Shown here in pieces: positions 8,955 to 17,698 of a stretch of DNA of 64,000 bases. Numbering within the stretch: position 1 is the first letter of the stretch; every line of letters starts with the position of its first letter. The position numbers and the translations under genes were made by a program. A model generated the notes under the pieces. The model saw only the letters and a list, made by a program, of their open reading frames with translations. It was not told the origin of the DNA and did no database searches. This DNA comes from Bog-159 sp963709155 (lineage in GTDB: Bacteria; Acidobacteriota; Terriglobia; Bryobacterales; Bryobacteraceae): NCBI GenBank assembly GCA_963709155.1, contig CAVPVD010000005.1, forward strand, positions 558,001-622,000. The letters are read 5' to 3'.

Positions 8955-9659
8955 TTAAGCAACGGTGAGCTGCGACTGGCTTTCCGGCAGCAGTGCGCCC
9001 TTTTCCAGATGGCGAACCTTGGTGGCGAATTGCGCGGCGTGTGGATCGTGCGTCACCATCACGACGGTCTTGCCATATTCGGCATTCAGCTTCGAGAGCA
9101 GCGTCAGGACGTCCTGCGCGGAAGCCGCATCAAGATTGCCGGTAGGCTCGTCGGCGAGGATCAGGTCCGGGTCGGTGACAATGGCGCGGGCGATGGCGAC
9201 ACGCTGCTCCTGGCCGCCGGAGAGCTGCCGCGGCAAGTGGCCAAGGCGGTCGCCCAGGCCCACCAGGCGCAACGCGGTAGACGCGTGATCCATGCGCTCC
9301 TTCTTGCTCAGGTTGGTCAGCTTGAGCGGTAGCTCCACATTTTCAATGGCGGTAAGCACCGGAATTAAATTGAACGATTGAAAGATGAACCCGACGCGCT
9401 CGTTGCGCCAGCGCGCGATGGCGCGGTCGTTGAGCGCGCGCAGGTCCTGGCCCAGCACGCGGATCTCGCCGCCGGTGGGGCGGTCCATGGCCGCGATCAG
9501 GTGCAGCAGCGTGGATTTGCCGGAACCGGAGGGCCCCATGAGGGCCACAAATTCGCCGGCCGCGATCGAGATATCCACGTCTTTCAGGGCGTTGACGTGA
9601 AATTCGTCGCGCACATATTCCTTGCTGAGACCGCGTGTTTCGATGACTGCGTCAGGCAT
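8955..9659 (-). CDS. ABC transporter ATP-binding protein (LolD/MacB type)
   Basis: 234 residues. Walker A GPSGSGKSTL (about 41-50), Q-loop GFIFQSFNLIPVLTAIENV, signature LSGGQEQRVAIARA and Walker B LILADEPTGNLD with an H-loop VTHDP are all present. The phrase FQSFNLIP and the short length are typical of LolD/MacB/FtsE-type ATPases that energise type VII (mechanotransmission) ABC exporters. It is the last gene of a four-gene minus-strand cluster with two permeases and an HlyD-type adaptor, and probably powers them. Confidence 0.92.
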   Translation of the reverse strand: MPDAVIETRGLSKEYVRDEFHVNALKDVDISIAAGEFVALMGPSGSGKSTLLHLIAAMDRPTGGEIRVLGQDLRALNDRAIARWRNERVGFIFQSFNLIPVLTAIENVELPLKLTNLSKKERMDHASTALRLVGLGDRLGHLPRQLSGGQEQRVAIARAIVTDPDLILADEPTGNLDAASAQDVLTLLSKLNAEYGKTVVMVTHDPHAAQFATKVRHLEKGALLPESQSQLTVA

Positions 9660-9706
9660 ATTCGTCCATCCTTTCGAGATTGCCGGATGAAGCCGGCATT
9701 AGCGCG

Positions 9707-10994
9707 CTAGAGCGTGGGCCCAGGGCGTACTTTTTGTCCATCCTTCAAATCGGCCGGCGGGTCCACGATAACGTCTTCGCCACCAATCAGCGCTTGCGCG
9801 TTTCGGCGCACAGCCTTGCCATCCACCACCACGAACACGGCGCGATCGCGCACGGCCGCGGCGGGCACATCGACGTGCGGCTTCGCCTGGCTCGCGAGCT
9901 TGCCTGAATCGCCGCTCGCGACGAACGCCACACTGGCATTCATTTCGGGCCGCAGATAGCCATCCGGTTTTTCGATCCTCACTTTCACCTGCACGGTGGC
10001 CTTCTGGCGGTTGGCCTCGGGCGCGATCTCCTCGATGTAGCCTTTGTACTTGCGGTCGGGGTACGCGTCGGTGGTGACGATGGCCGGCTGGCGCGAGGCC
10101 CAGTTTCGCGAAATCGTTCTGGCTGATATCCAGCTCCACCTGCAGATCGTCGAGATCGGCCAGCGACACTACGTACCCCTTGGCGCCTTTGTCGCCCACG
10201 AAACCGGTAGTCACGAACTCGCCTTTTTCCACGTTGCGTTCGAGGATGGTGCCGGAGATGGGCGCGCGGATCACGGTGTTGTCGAGCTGGGTTTGGGCGT
10301 AGTCGACCGTGCCTTGCGCCTGCCTCACCTGGGCGCGCATGGCATCGATCTCTTCATGGCGCGGTCCGATACGTACCAGCTCATAAGCTTTATCGAGCGA
10401 TGCGGAACTAGCGGCCGCCGCATCGTATTTGGCCTGCGCATCGTCCAACGCCTGTTTCGAAAGGACGCCCTCGCCGGCCAGCGAACGGGTGCGGTCGAGC
10501 GTGACGCGCGCGTTTTCCTGGCTAGCGCGCGCCTGTGCCAGATCGGCATTGGCCCTGGCGATTTCTTCCGGACGTGAGCCATCTTCCAACTCGGCCAGGT
10601 GCGCTTTCAAATTGTTTAGCTGGCCCTGCGCTTCGAGCAGGTGGGCACGGTATTCGTCGTCTTCCAGGCGCACCAGCTCCTGATCTTCCCTGACCTTGTC
10701 GCCCTTGTCCACGCCGATCCAGGCCACCTTTCCTACCACCTTGGCCGCCAGTTCGATCTTGTGGGCCGCGACGATATAGCCGGTGGCGTTGAGGATCGAG
10801 GCATCGCCGGGGGCCGTGCCGGATACGCGCACCCGCGCCACTCTCACTTCGGGCGCGGCGTTCAGGCGGGCATAGACGAAGGTGCCCGCGCCCAGCAGCA
10901 GGCACAACAACAAGGCGGGCACGATCCAGCGGGGCGATTTCTTCGGCCGCCTGGCCGTCCGATCGATTTGCAAATGCTTCAGTTCGGCATCCAT
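9707..10994 (-). CDS. HlyD/MacA-type periplasmic adaptor, apparent single-base frameshift
   Basis: The N-terminal part has a cytoplasmic tail, one TM (about 26-43), a biotinyl-lipoyl-like half (ATGYIVAAHKIELAAKVVGKV), a long alpha-helical coiled-coil hairpin (about 110-235) and a second lipoyl half. After NDFAKLGL (near 10100) the reading frame degenerates into Arg/His-rich sequence. The next frame continues with RQPAIVTTDAYPDRKYKG and RIEKPDGYLRPEMNASV and ends at 9707. Removing one base restores 428 residues. If uncorrected, the product ends at 9699 with a nonsense C-terminus. The adaptor would link the permeases to an outer-membrane channel. It may be a sequencing error or a real inactivation. 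Confidence 0.8.
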
Positions 10995-11000
10995 GAGGGT

Positions 11001-12164
11001 TCATCCTTCCCGCAGCGCAACCAGGATCTCCTGGCGTGCCGCCGAGCGCGCCGGAAGCAGGCCGCCCACCGCGCCCAGGGTCAGCGCGAAGAGCACACCG
11101 GGCAGCATCACCGCCGGCGTCACCTGGAAATTGAAAGCAATCTCGCTAAACGTGGCGAAGTTTCCCACGCCGGTGGTCATGCCGTTCAGAGGCAAGGCCA
11201 AGAGGCATCCGGCCAGGCCGCCGATCGCCGCCAGCAGCAGCGATTCGAAGAAGAAACTGGTCAGAATCGAGAAGCGCGAGAAGCCCAGCACGCGTAGCGT
11301 CCCGATCTCCATGGCGCGCCGGGAGACGGCCGCGAACATGGTGTTCATGGCGGCGAAGCTGCTTCCCACGGCCATGATGATCGATACGAAAATCCCCAGA
11401 ATCTGGAGGGGTGCCCCCGCGTTGGTCTGATTGTCGTAGTATGTCTGTTCCGGCATGGCGGCGACGTTCAGCCGGCGATCGTCGTTTAGTGAATTGACCA
11501 GCGCCGGAACCGCGGCGGCATCCACGGCGCGCAGCAGCACGGAGCTGGCGGTATCCTGCCGGTTGAAATCGGAAGCGATCTGGTTCAGATCGCCCCAGAT
11601 CTCACTGTTGAAAGCGGACTGGCCGGCATCCATCACGCCCACCACTTCCCAAAGTCCCTTCCCGAAGCGGATTTGCTTGCCAACCTGCGCCTGCGGGTAG
11701 CGCTTGGACACCGAACGGCCGACCACGATTTCGCGCCGGCCCGCCTGGAACCAGCGGCCATCGACCACGCGCACATTGCGAAGTTGCCGGCCTACGGGAT
11801 CGAGACCGCGCAGCGAGAGGCTCATGCCGTTCGGACTGTCGATGCCGGCCAGGCTGATGACCGCAACCATCTCGAGCGATGCCATGGGCTGGCCGCCGGC
11901 GTCCCGGGCTATGCCGGGGTTGGTCTTGAGATCCTGATAGACTTCGCGCGACATCGCGCTGCTGAGCTCGGCCGTGCCGCCTTTGCGCAGCACCAGGACC
12001 TGCAGGGGATTGCCGGTTGACTGGAAGGCCTGCTTCAGGCCGTTGACCAGCGCGAGGTCGGCGACCAGCACGGCGACGGTGAGCCCGATGCCCAGCGCGG
12101 TCATGACCGTAGTGGTCTTGCGGACCACCAGGTTGCGGAGATTGTAAGCGATTGGTATGGCCAT
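11001..12164 (-). CDS. ABC transporter permease, FtsX/MacB family (second)
   Basis: 387 residues. The N-terminus (residues 1-40) has the first TM after AIPIAYNLRNLVVRKTTTVMTALGIGLTVAVLVADLALV. A large periplasmic domain (about 45-255) follows, then three TMs in the C-terminal third (FVSIIMAVGSSFAAMNTMFAAV; FESLLLAAIGGLAGCLLALPL; VMLPGVLFALTLGAVGGLLPA). GTLRVLGFSRFSIL is the FtsX/MacB coupling-helix signature. The stop lies 6 bp before the adaptor start and the start is 4 bp after the other permease. The two permeases likely form a heterodimer. Confidence 0.9.
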   Translation of the reverse strand: MAIPIAYNLRNLVVRKTTTVMTALGIGLTVAVLVADLALVNGLKQAFQSTGNPLQVLVLRKGGTAELSSAMSREVYQDLKTNPGIARDAGGQPMASLEMVAVISLAGIDSPNGMSLSLRGLDPVGRQLRNVRVVDGRWFQAGRREIVVGRSVSKRYPQAQVGKQIRFGKGLWEVVGVMDAGQSAFNSEIWGDLNQIASDFNRQDTASSVLLRAVDAAAVPALVNSLNDDRRLNVAAMPEQTYYDNQTNAGAPLQILGIFVSIIMAVGSSFAAMNTMFAAVSRRAMEIGTLRVLGFSRFSILTSFFFESLLLAAIGGLAGCLLALPLNGMTTGVGNFATFSEIAFNFQVTPAVMLPGVLFALTLGAVGGLLPARSAARQEILVALREG

Positions 12165-12168
12165 GGCG

Positions 12169-13329
12169 TTACCCCGTATAGCGCAGCGAAGTGAGAATCG
12201 GCGTGCGCGCGGCGCGCACAGCGGGCAGCAGCGCGCTGACGATGCCGGTGAACAAAGCGACCGCCAGAGTGATGGCGGCGATTTCAGGGGTGACGCGCAG
12301 GATCTTGAGGAACTGCACGCCCACCACGGCGTTGCGCAGCATACCGCACATCCCGACGGCCAGCGCGCAGCCCAACACCCCGCCGCCGACGGCCACGACC
12401 CCGGCTTCGCCGAGGATGATGCCCAGGATCGTGCCGGAAGTGAAGCCCAGCGTTTTCAGAATGCCGATCTCGCGCACCCGCTCGCGGACCGCCATCGAGA
12501 GCGTATTGCCGGAGACCAACAGGATTGTAAAGGTAACCGCGCCGCAGATCGCCATCAGAAAGAGCTTCAGATTGCCGAGGAAAGAGACGAAGCTTAGTTG
12601 AAAAGCGCGCTCGGTTTCCGACTTAGTGGGTGCCGGGGAGTTATCGAACATGTTATCTATGGCACGCGCCACCAATGGTACATCCCGCGGCGTATCGGCC
12701 TGGACAAGATAAGAGCTGACGACATCCCTTGTGGATGGCGGCAGGCCATCCCGTAAATAGTCGCGATTGAAGACCAGCATCTCCATGTGTTCGGACGTGT
12801 CGAATATTCCATCCAGGGTAAGCTCCAGGTTGACGGGAAAGATATCGCCCATGATCGTGATACGCTGCCCCAATTTCCAGCCTTGGCGGTCTGCCAGCGA
12901 TTTGGCCGCTATACAACCGCTGCGGTCATGTTGAAAAGCCTCTTTCTGGCTCTCCGGCATCTGCAACTCAGAGAGTATTGTGAATACCTTGGACGGCTCC
13001 GCGGCCATGCGCATGAAGAAGTTGCGGGTATCGCGCGCATCTTTATAGACTCCGCCGAACCATTGCCATTCCGTGACAGATTTTACTCCCGGCACCTTAG
13101 CGATCTTGTCTTCGTATGAGGCAGGCATAGGTTGCGCGAGTGAGACGCGGTGATGCGTCAGTAGACGCAGCGCCTGGGCGGGTGTAGGATCGTTGCCGAA
13201 GAATAAGACGCGGTACATGGCAAGCAGGAAGCCTAACAGGCAGAACGACACGGCTATACTCGCGACCGTCAGACTGGTGCGTTTGCGGTTGCGGAGGCTA
13301 TTCTTCAGGATAAGTGGTAGATACTTCAT
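12169..13329 (-). CDS. ABC transporter permease, FtsX/MacB family (first)
   Basis: 386 residues with the same 1+3 TM architecture as its downstream neighbour: N-terminal TM in RKRTSLTVASIAVSFCLLGFLLAMYRVLFF, an extended periplasmic domain, and C-terminal TMs around FLMAICGAVTFTILLVSG, ILGIILGEAGVVAVGGGVLGC and ITLAVALFTGIVSALLPAV. REIGILKTLGFTSGTIL is the coupling motif. It is the first gene of the exporter operon, divergent from a sigma-54 activator gene 323 bp away. Substrate unknown; this arrangement is also seen in DevABC- and MacAB-type exporters. Confidence 0.9.
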   Translation of the reverse strand: MKYLPLILKNSLRNRKRTSLTVASIAVSFCLLGFLLAMYRVLFFGNDPTPAQALRLLTHHRVSLAQPMPASYEDKIAKVPGVKSVTEWQWFGGVYKDARDTRNFFMRMAAEPSKVFTILSELQMPESQKEAFQHDRSGCIAAKSLADRQGWKLGQRITIMGDIFPVNLELTLDGIFDTSEHMEMLVFNRDYLRDGLPPSTRDVVSSYLVQADTPRDVPLVARAIDNMFDNSPAPTKSETERAFQLSFVSFLGNLKLFLMAICGAVTFTILLVSGNTLSMAVRERVREIGILKTLGFTSGTILGIILGEAGVVAVGGGVLGCALAVGMCGMLRNAVVGVQFLKILRVTPEIAAITLAVALFTGIVSALLPAVRAARTPILTSLRYTG

Positions 13330-13652
13330 CGTTAGTTAGTTCGCGAGACCGAAACCCCGCGCGGGCTGATGCCCGCCTCCATTTGCAGAATAGACCGCGG
13401 GACCGCCGGGAGTCCCGCGATTTTCGGCGAAGCGCCGAAGCTTACCGGCGAATGCCGAAGCATGCTTCCTCCATCGTGATCGCCACGCTCAGCCATTGCC
13501 GCTTCATGCCCGGGGTAGCTGCAACTGCCGGTCCACTCATTGAAATGGCGCAAGCCGTTGAAATACTTCGTGGGCCTATTTGGACGACCCACTCACTTTC
13601 GCAATTTCTTGCGAGTTCACAAGCACCCGGCGATCTGGTAATCTTAAGCCAA
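13330..13652. other. Divergent intergenic region with tandem hairpins
   Basis: 323 bp between the exporter operon and the sigma-54 activator, containing no convincing gene. Perfect inverted repeats lie in series: GCGGGC-TGAT-GCCCGC (13361-13376), GCGGGAC-N8-GTCCCGC (13397-13418), TTCGGCG-AAG-CGCCGAA (13423-13439) and the 12-base palindrome GAAGCATGCTTC (13457-13468). They may be operators, attenuators or a palindromic repeat element. No confident -24/-12 or -35/-10 pair was recognised. Confidence 0.6.
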
Positions 13653-15218
13653 ATGCCTACGCATCACGCTCTGGTTTTACGAGTTTGGGAGGCGGTGAAC
13701 GTGGAGCGCGACCTGGCCGGGGTGCTGGCCGCGGTGGCGGATGTCATTGCGCCGGTGGTGCCATTCGAGGCGATCGGCATTGTATCGTTCGAAGGCACGC
13801 GGCACGATCTTTATGCCATGCACGTTGTGGGTGCGTCGCCGCAACCGTTGGCCGAAAACGTCATGCACAAAATGGCCGGCGAGGCTTTACGGCTGGTGTG
13901 GGAGGGCCATCAGCTGATTCCCTATGAACCGGCGCCGAAGTGGCATGAAGGCCAAGTGAACGCCGTCGAAGACATCATGGCGAAGAAGGATTGGTATGAG
14001 CACGATTTCTACCTGGCATATGGCGGCGTGCGCTCTTATGCGGCGGCGGCCCTTTCTCTGAGAGGCGAGTTGATCGGCACCGCGGTATTCTCCCGGAGCC
14101 AGGCGGCGCCCTTCACCGCCGAGCAGAAAGCCGTGTTGGCGGAGATTTCGCGGGCGCTGGCCGTGGCCGTGGCTAATGCGCTGGCCAACGAGGAGATCCG
14201 CAAACTGCGCGATCAACTGGCAGCCGAGAACATCGCCCTGCGCGCGCAGTTGGGACAGGCGCCCTGGTTTGAAGACATCATCGGCGATTCGCCGGCGCTG
14301 CGGACGGCGCTGGAGGCTGTCGAACAGGTGGCGCCCACGGATGCATCGGTGCTCATCACCGGCGAAACCGGCACGGGCAAGGAGCTGATCGCGCGCGCCA
14401 TTCACCGGCGCTCGGCGCGGGCCAAGGGACCCTTGATCCAGGTGAATTGCGCGGCGATTCCGGCCACCCTGCTGGCGTCGGAACTGTTCGGGCACGAGCG
14501 CGGCGCGTTCACTGGAGCCTTCGAACGGCGCAAAGGGCGCTTCGAGCAGGCCCACGGCGGCACCCTCTTTTTGGACGAAATCGGCGAACTGCCCGCGGAA
14601 ATGCAGGTGCTGCTCCTACGCGTGCTGCAACAGCGCGAGTTCGAACGGCTGGGCGGCAGCCAGACAGTGCGCGTCGACGTACGGCTGGTGGCCGCGACCA
14701 ATCGCGACCTCGCGGCCGAAGTGCAAGCCGGCCGCTTTCGCAGCGACCTTTACTACCGGCTGAACGTGTTCCCGATCCGGGTGCCCGCGCTGCGCGAGCG
14801 GCCCGCTGACATTCCCCTACTGGCCGCGCACTTCGCCGCCAAGCATGGCGCACGTTTCCGACGGCCCATCGCGCGCATCGACCGGCGCAGCATGGCGCAG
14901 CTCGAGAGCTATGCGTGGCCTGGCAACGTGCGCGAACTGGAAAACGTGGTGGAACGGGCCGTGATTCTGTCGCGCAACGGAACCCTGCGCGTGGAGCGCG
15001 ATCTGCTGCCGGGCGCCGCGGCGGGCGATATGGCGGGTCATCTGGAAGCGAAGGAGCGGCAGGCCATCGAAGGCGCGTTGCGCGCATCGCGCGGACGTAT
15101 ATCGGGGCCCCAGGGCGCCGCGCGTCGCCTGGGGCTGGCGGCCTCCACGCTGGAATTCCGCATCCGCCGGTTGAGTATCGATAAGTTCCAATATCGTAAG
15201 GGGAGGAGTCATGTCTAA
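13653..15218 (+). CDS. GAF-domain sigma-54-dependent transcriptional activator
   Basis: 521 residues from ATG 13653; the frame is open further upstream but that part is low-complexity and non-homologous in appearance. A GAF sensor domain (about 10-170) precedes a AAA+ domain with Walker A GETGTGKE, the sigma-54 contact loop GAFTGA (ELFGHERGAFTGAFERRKG), Walker B GGTLFLDEIGEL and arginine-finger region FRSDLYYRLNVFPIRVPALRER. It ends in a Fis-type HTH (about 465-512). The GAF domain replaces a receiver, so activation is likely by small-molecule binding. It is divergent from the exporter operon, a plausible target, and its 3' end overlaps the next gene. Confidence 0.88.
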   Translation: MPTHHALVLRVWEAVNVERDLAGVLAAVADVIAPVVPFEAIGIVSFEGTRHDLYAMHVVGASPQPLAENVMHKMAGEALRLVWEGHQLIPYEPAPKWHEGQVNAVEDIMAKKDWYEHDFYLAYGGVRSYAAAALSLRGELIGTAVFSRSQAAPFTAEQKAVLAEISRALAVAVANALANEEIRKLRDQLAAENIALRAQLGQAPWFEDIIGDSPALRTALEAVEQVAPTDASVLITGETGTGKELIARAIHRRSARAKGPLIQVNCAAIPATLLASELFGHERGAFTGAFERRKGRFEQAHGGTLFLDEIGELPAEMQVLLLRVLQQREFERLGGSQTVRVDVRLVAATNRDLAAEVQAGRFRSDLYYRLNVFPIRVPALRERPADIPLLAAHFAAKHGARFRRPIARIDRRSMAQLESYAWPGNVRELENVVERAVILSRNGTLRVERDLLPGAAAGDMAGHLEAKERQAIEGALRASRGRISGPQGAARRLGLAASTLEFRIRRLSIDKFQYRKGRSHV

Positions 15219-15447
15219 CCCGAAGTATGAGCTCTACGGCACGGCGCGTTGTCCCTACACAGGGGAAATGCGCGACTGGCTCGAACTCAGAAATCTCGAC
15301 TTCGTGGAATACGACGTGGAAAGCGACAGGGCGGCCCTGGAGCGCATGAAGGCCGTGGCCGGCGGTCAGCGTGCAGTCCCCGTACTGGTGGAAGACGGTC
15401 GCGTAGTGCAGATCGGATGGCAGGGACGAAGCTGCGTGGTGGGTTGA
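15211..15447 (+). CDS. Glutaredoxin-like small redox protein (CPYT)
   Basis: 78 residues. Strand-1 plus active site YELYGTARCPYTGEM places Cys14 at the N-terminus of a helix (CPYT, a glutaredoxin-type single-cysteine motif). A thioredoxin-fold RAVPVLVEDGRVVQIGW with the cis-Pro (AVP) and a second Cys near the C-terminus (GRSCVVG) follow. The sequence resembles the Uxx-star family of glutaredoxin-like (seleno)proteins, here with Cys in place of Sec; that resemblance is from memory and unverified. AGGGGAGG is a good RBS inside the end of the activator gene, and the 8-base overlap suggests co-expression. Confidence 0.7.
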   Translation: MSNPKYELYGTARCPYTGEMRDWLELRNLDFVEYDVESDRAALERMKAVAGGQRAVPVLVEDGRVVQIGWQGRSCVVG

Positions 15448-15458
15448 GAGCTTCTCCG

Positions 15459-15917
15459 CTACGTGTATAGCCGCACGACCCACTCGGCGTACAGCGCGGG
15501 CTTGCGTCCGCCTTCCACTTCCATGTTGACCACCCACACCGCCTGGTATCCCTCGTCGAACGGCTCCAGCGATTGCAGAGTAAAGTGCGGCCGGATGCGC
15601 GAGCCCGCCAGCACGGGCGACGGGAAACGCACGCGATTCAGCCCGTAATTGATGCGCATTTTGAAATCGCCGCGGATGTCGAAGCAGTCGTGCGACAGGC
15701 TGCTGAGCAGCGACAGCGTCAGGAAGCCGTGCGCTATGGTGCGGCCGAAAGGCGACTCGGTCTTGGCGCGCTCCACATCCTGGTGGATCCATTGGTGGTC
15801 TCCGGTGGCGTCGGCGAAGGCGTCGATGCGCGCCTGGTCAACGGTGAACCAATCGCCTACGGCGACTTCAAGGCCGATCAGCGATCGCAATTCTTCGATG
15901 GTTTCGATGATTCGCAT
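15459..15917 (-). CDS. MaoC-like (R)-specific enoyl-CoA hydratase / dehydratase
   Basis: 152 residues with a hot-dog fold pattern. The hydratase active-site segment is IDAFADATGDHQWIHQDVERA (Asp and His of the D-x(4-5)-H pair), followed by PFGRTIAHGFLTLSLLSSL. The family hydrates trans-2-enoyl-CoA. It is the last gene of the operon, 3 bp after the phosphatase gene, and converges on the glutaredoxin-like gene. Together with the acyl-CoA-associated phosphotransferase-like gene it points to acyl-CoA metabolism; the substrate is unknown. Confidence 0.88.
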   Translation of the reverse strand: MRIIETIEELRSLIGLEVAVGDWFTVDQARIDAFADATGDHQWIHQDVERAKTESPFGRTIAHGFLTLSLLSSLSHDCFDIRGDFKMRINYGLNRVRFPSPVLAGSRIRPHFTLQSLEPFDEGYQAVWVVNMEVEGGRKPALYAEWVVRLYT

Positions 15918-15920
15918 AAG

Positions 15921-16637
15921 TCAGCGGAAGGTGCGCAGGTGCGGTTCGGTCAGATGCGGCACGCCGTTGAAGCTGAAAAGGGTGGTGTCGTCGTCGCGCA
16001 GGCGCATGGTAGTAACGGCCGAGTTATAGATCACGCCGGCCAGGCGCATGATGTTGCGGTCCGATACGCCCAGCGAAGCCGCCACCCAGATCGAGATCGG
16101 CGCGGCGGACGTGAAGACCGCCACTGCGTCGCCGGGTGCATAATCTCCCAGCGATTGCCGGGCGCTCAGGATCCGTGCGCGAAACGCGGCCCACGATTCG
16201 GTTTGGCAGGGATAGCGGGCTTCCATCCAGGCGCGCATGGTCTGGGTATCGCAGTCGGTCCAGGCCTGATGGATCGGCGAGCCGGCATCCTCCAGCTTCC
16301 GCATCAATTCTTCGTAATCCTGTTTGAACTGGGCGTCGGCGGCGCTCAGCAGCGGCGCAAACTCGCTGAACACCGCGGTCATGTCGAATTCGTTCCACTT
16401 GGGGTCGGAAACGATTTCCGGGATGGCGACACCCGCATCGCGATAGGCGCGCCACACGCCGGCGGCGGTCTGCCGCTGGCGATTCAGGCACCCGGCAATG
16501 ATCGCCTTGAACGGCACCTTCTGGGCGGCCAGATACTGGCCCAGCAGGTAGGCCTGCCGCTGGCCCAGATCCGACAGCGCATCGTAGTGCCCGCGCCTGC
16601 CGGCCTGGCCGTGGCGAATCAGATGGAGAGAACTCAA
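15921..16637 (-). CDS. Histidine phosphatase family protein (phosphoglycerate-mutase-like)
   Basis: 238 residues. The N-terminal catalytic motif LHLIRHGQAG (phospho-accepting His9) is followed by ALSDLGQRQAYLLGQYL and the second Arg region CLNRQRQTAAGV. The third catalytic part appears as VAVFTSAAPISIWVAA, where the usual second His is not obvious (Ser-Ala-Ala in place of S-H-G). The protein could therefore be less active or use another residue. The ATG overlaps the upstream stop (ATGA). Confidence 0.82.
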   Translation of the reverse strand: MSSLHLIRHGQAGRRGHYDALSDLGQRQAYLLGQYLAAQKVPFKAIIAGCLNRQRQTAAGVWRAYRDAGVAIPEIVSDPKWNEFDMTAVFSEFAPLLSAADAQFKQDYEELMRKLEDAGSPIHQAWTDCDTQTMRAWMEARYPCQTESWAAFRARILSARQSLGDYAPGDAVAVFTSAAPISIWVAASLGVSDRNIMRLAGVIYNSAVTTMRLRDDDTTLFSFNGVPHLTEPHLRTFR

Positions 16638-17698
16638 CCGGCCCTCTCCGCGCCTCTCCCGGCAACTTCGGAGGCGATCTCCACCAGGCCGCGCACGCGC
16701 TGGTCGAAGTTGCGAAAACGCTCGTCCCGCGTCTGCCCGCGGTGGTAACGGAAATAGATCTGTTGAAGGACCACGGCGATTTTGAAAATGCCGAACACTT
16801 CATAATAGCCGAGGCCCGAAACATCCCGCCCGGTGAGGCGCGCGTAGCGTTCCACAAGCTGCGCGCGCGTGAACCAACCGGGCAGCGTGGTGATGGCGCT
16901 GAGCGCATCGCGGCGCACCGGTGGATCGCCGGCCTCCGGCCAATAGCACATGACGCAGCCCAGGTCCACCAGCGGATCGCCGACTGTGGCCATCTCCCAA
17001 TCGAGCACCGCCTCCACGCGGCCCGGCTCGGCCGCATCGAGCATCAGGTTATCGAGTTTGTAATCGTTATGCACCAGCGTCGGCGCCGGCGATTGCGGCA
17101 GGCGATCGCGCAGCCAGAGGATGAGCTGGTCCATCTGCGGCAGGGTTTCGGTTTGCGCGCGCTGCCAGCGTTCGGCCCATCCGTTGACCTGGCGTTCCAG
17201 GAAGCCGGCGGGCTTGCCCAACATCACGCGGTTCACATCCACGGCATGCAGCGCGGCCAGGCAATTCACGAAAGCCTCGCTCACGCGCGCGCCGAAACCC
17301 GAATCGTTGGCGTATTCGGCCGGGATTTCGCGGCGCAGCACCAGGCCGCGGCGGCGCTCCATCACAAAGAAGACGGCCCCGATCACGGCGGGATCGTCGC
17401 ACAGCAGGAACACGCGCGGAGCCGGCGCAAAGAACGGATGAACCGCGCCCAGCACGTTGTATTCGCGCGCCATATCGTGGGCCTTGGGCGCGACCGGGCC
17501 AAGCGGCGGGCGTCGCAACACATACTCGCGCCCACCGGCTTCCAATAAATAAGTCAGGTTGGAGTGCCCACCGGGAAACTGGCGCACGGCCAATCCGGTT
17601 TCGACGCCATCCAGCTTGCCGCGCAGGTAGGCGGCCAGGGCTTGCGCGTCGATCTGTTCTCCTTCCCGAACCGGAGCGAAGTCGGAAGGCGTGGTCAT
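16634..17698 (-). CDS. Phosphotransferase family protein (ACAD10/aminoglycoside-kinase fold)
   Basis: 354 residues using the ATG that overlaps the cyclase stop (ATGA). The APH/choline-kinase fold begins with GHSNLTYLLEAGGREYVLRRPP; a Brenner-type catalytic loop LVHNDYKLDNLMLD has the catalytic Asp and Asn, and the DFG-equivalent is AVLDWEMATVGDPLVDLG. This set of motifs is typical of APH-family proteins that neighbour acyl-CoA dehydrogenases. The small-molecule substrate is unknown. Gene junctions of 4 bp on both sides show one transcript. Confidence 0.85.
   Translation of the reverse strand: MTTPSDFAPVREGEQIDAQALAAYLRGKLDGVETGLAVRQFPGGHSNLTYLLEAGGREYVLRRPPLGPVAPKAHDMAREYNVLGAVHPFFAPAPRVFLLCDDPAVIGAVFFVMERRRGLVLRREIPAEYANDSGFGARVSEAFVNCLAALHAVDVNRVMLGKPAGFLERQVNGWAERWQRAQTETLPQMDQLILWLRDRLPQSPAPTLVHNDYKLDNLMLDAAEPGRVEAVLDWEMATVGDPLVDLGCVMCYWPEAGDPPVRRDALSAITTLPGWFTRAQLVERYARLTGRDVSGLGYYEVFGIFKIAVVLQQIYFRYHRGQTRDERFRNFDQRVRGLVEIASEVAGRGAERAG

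Noticed and set aside
12157..12597. Open plus-strand frame opposite the permease genes
   Set aside because: Antisense to two well-supported permeases and its His/Gln/Asp-rich translation looks like a shadow.
13314..13652. A 113-residue N-terminal extension of the sigma-54 activator frame
   Set aside because: The sequence is non-homologous-looking and full of hairpins; the GAF domain starts soon after ATG 13653.
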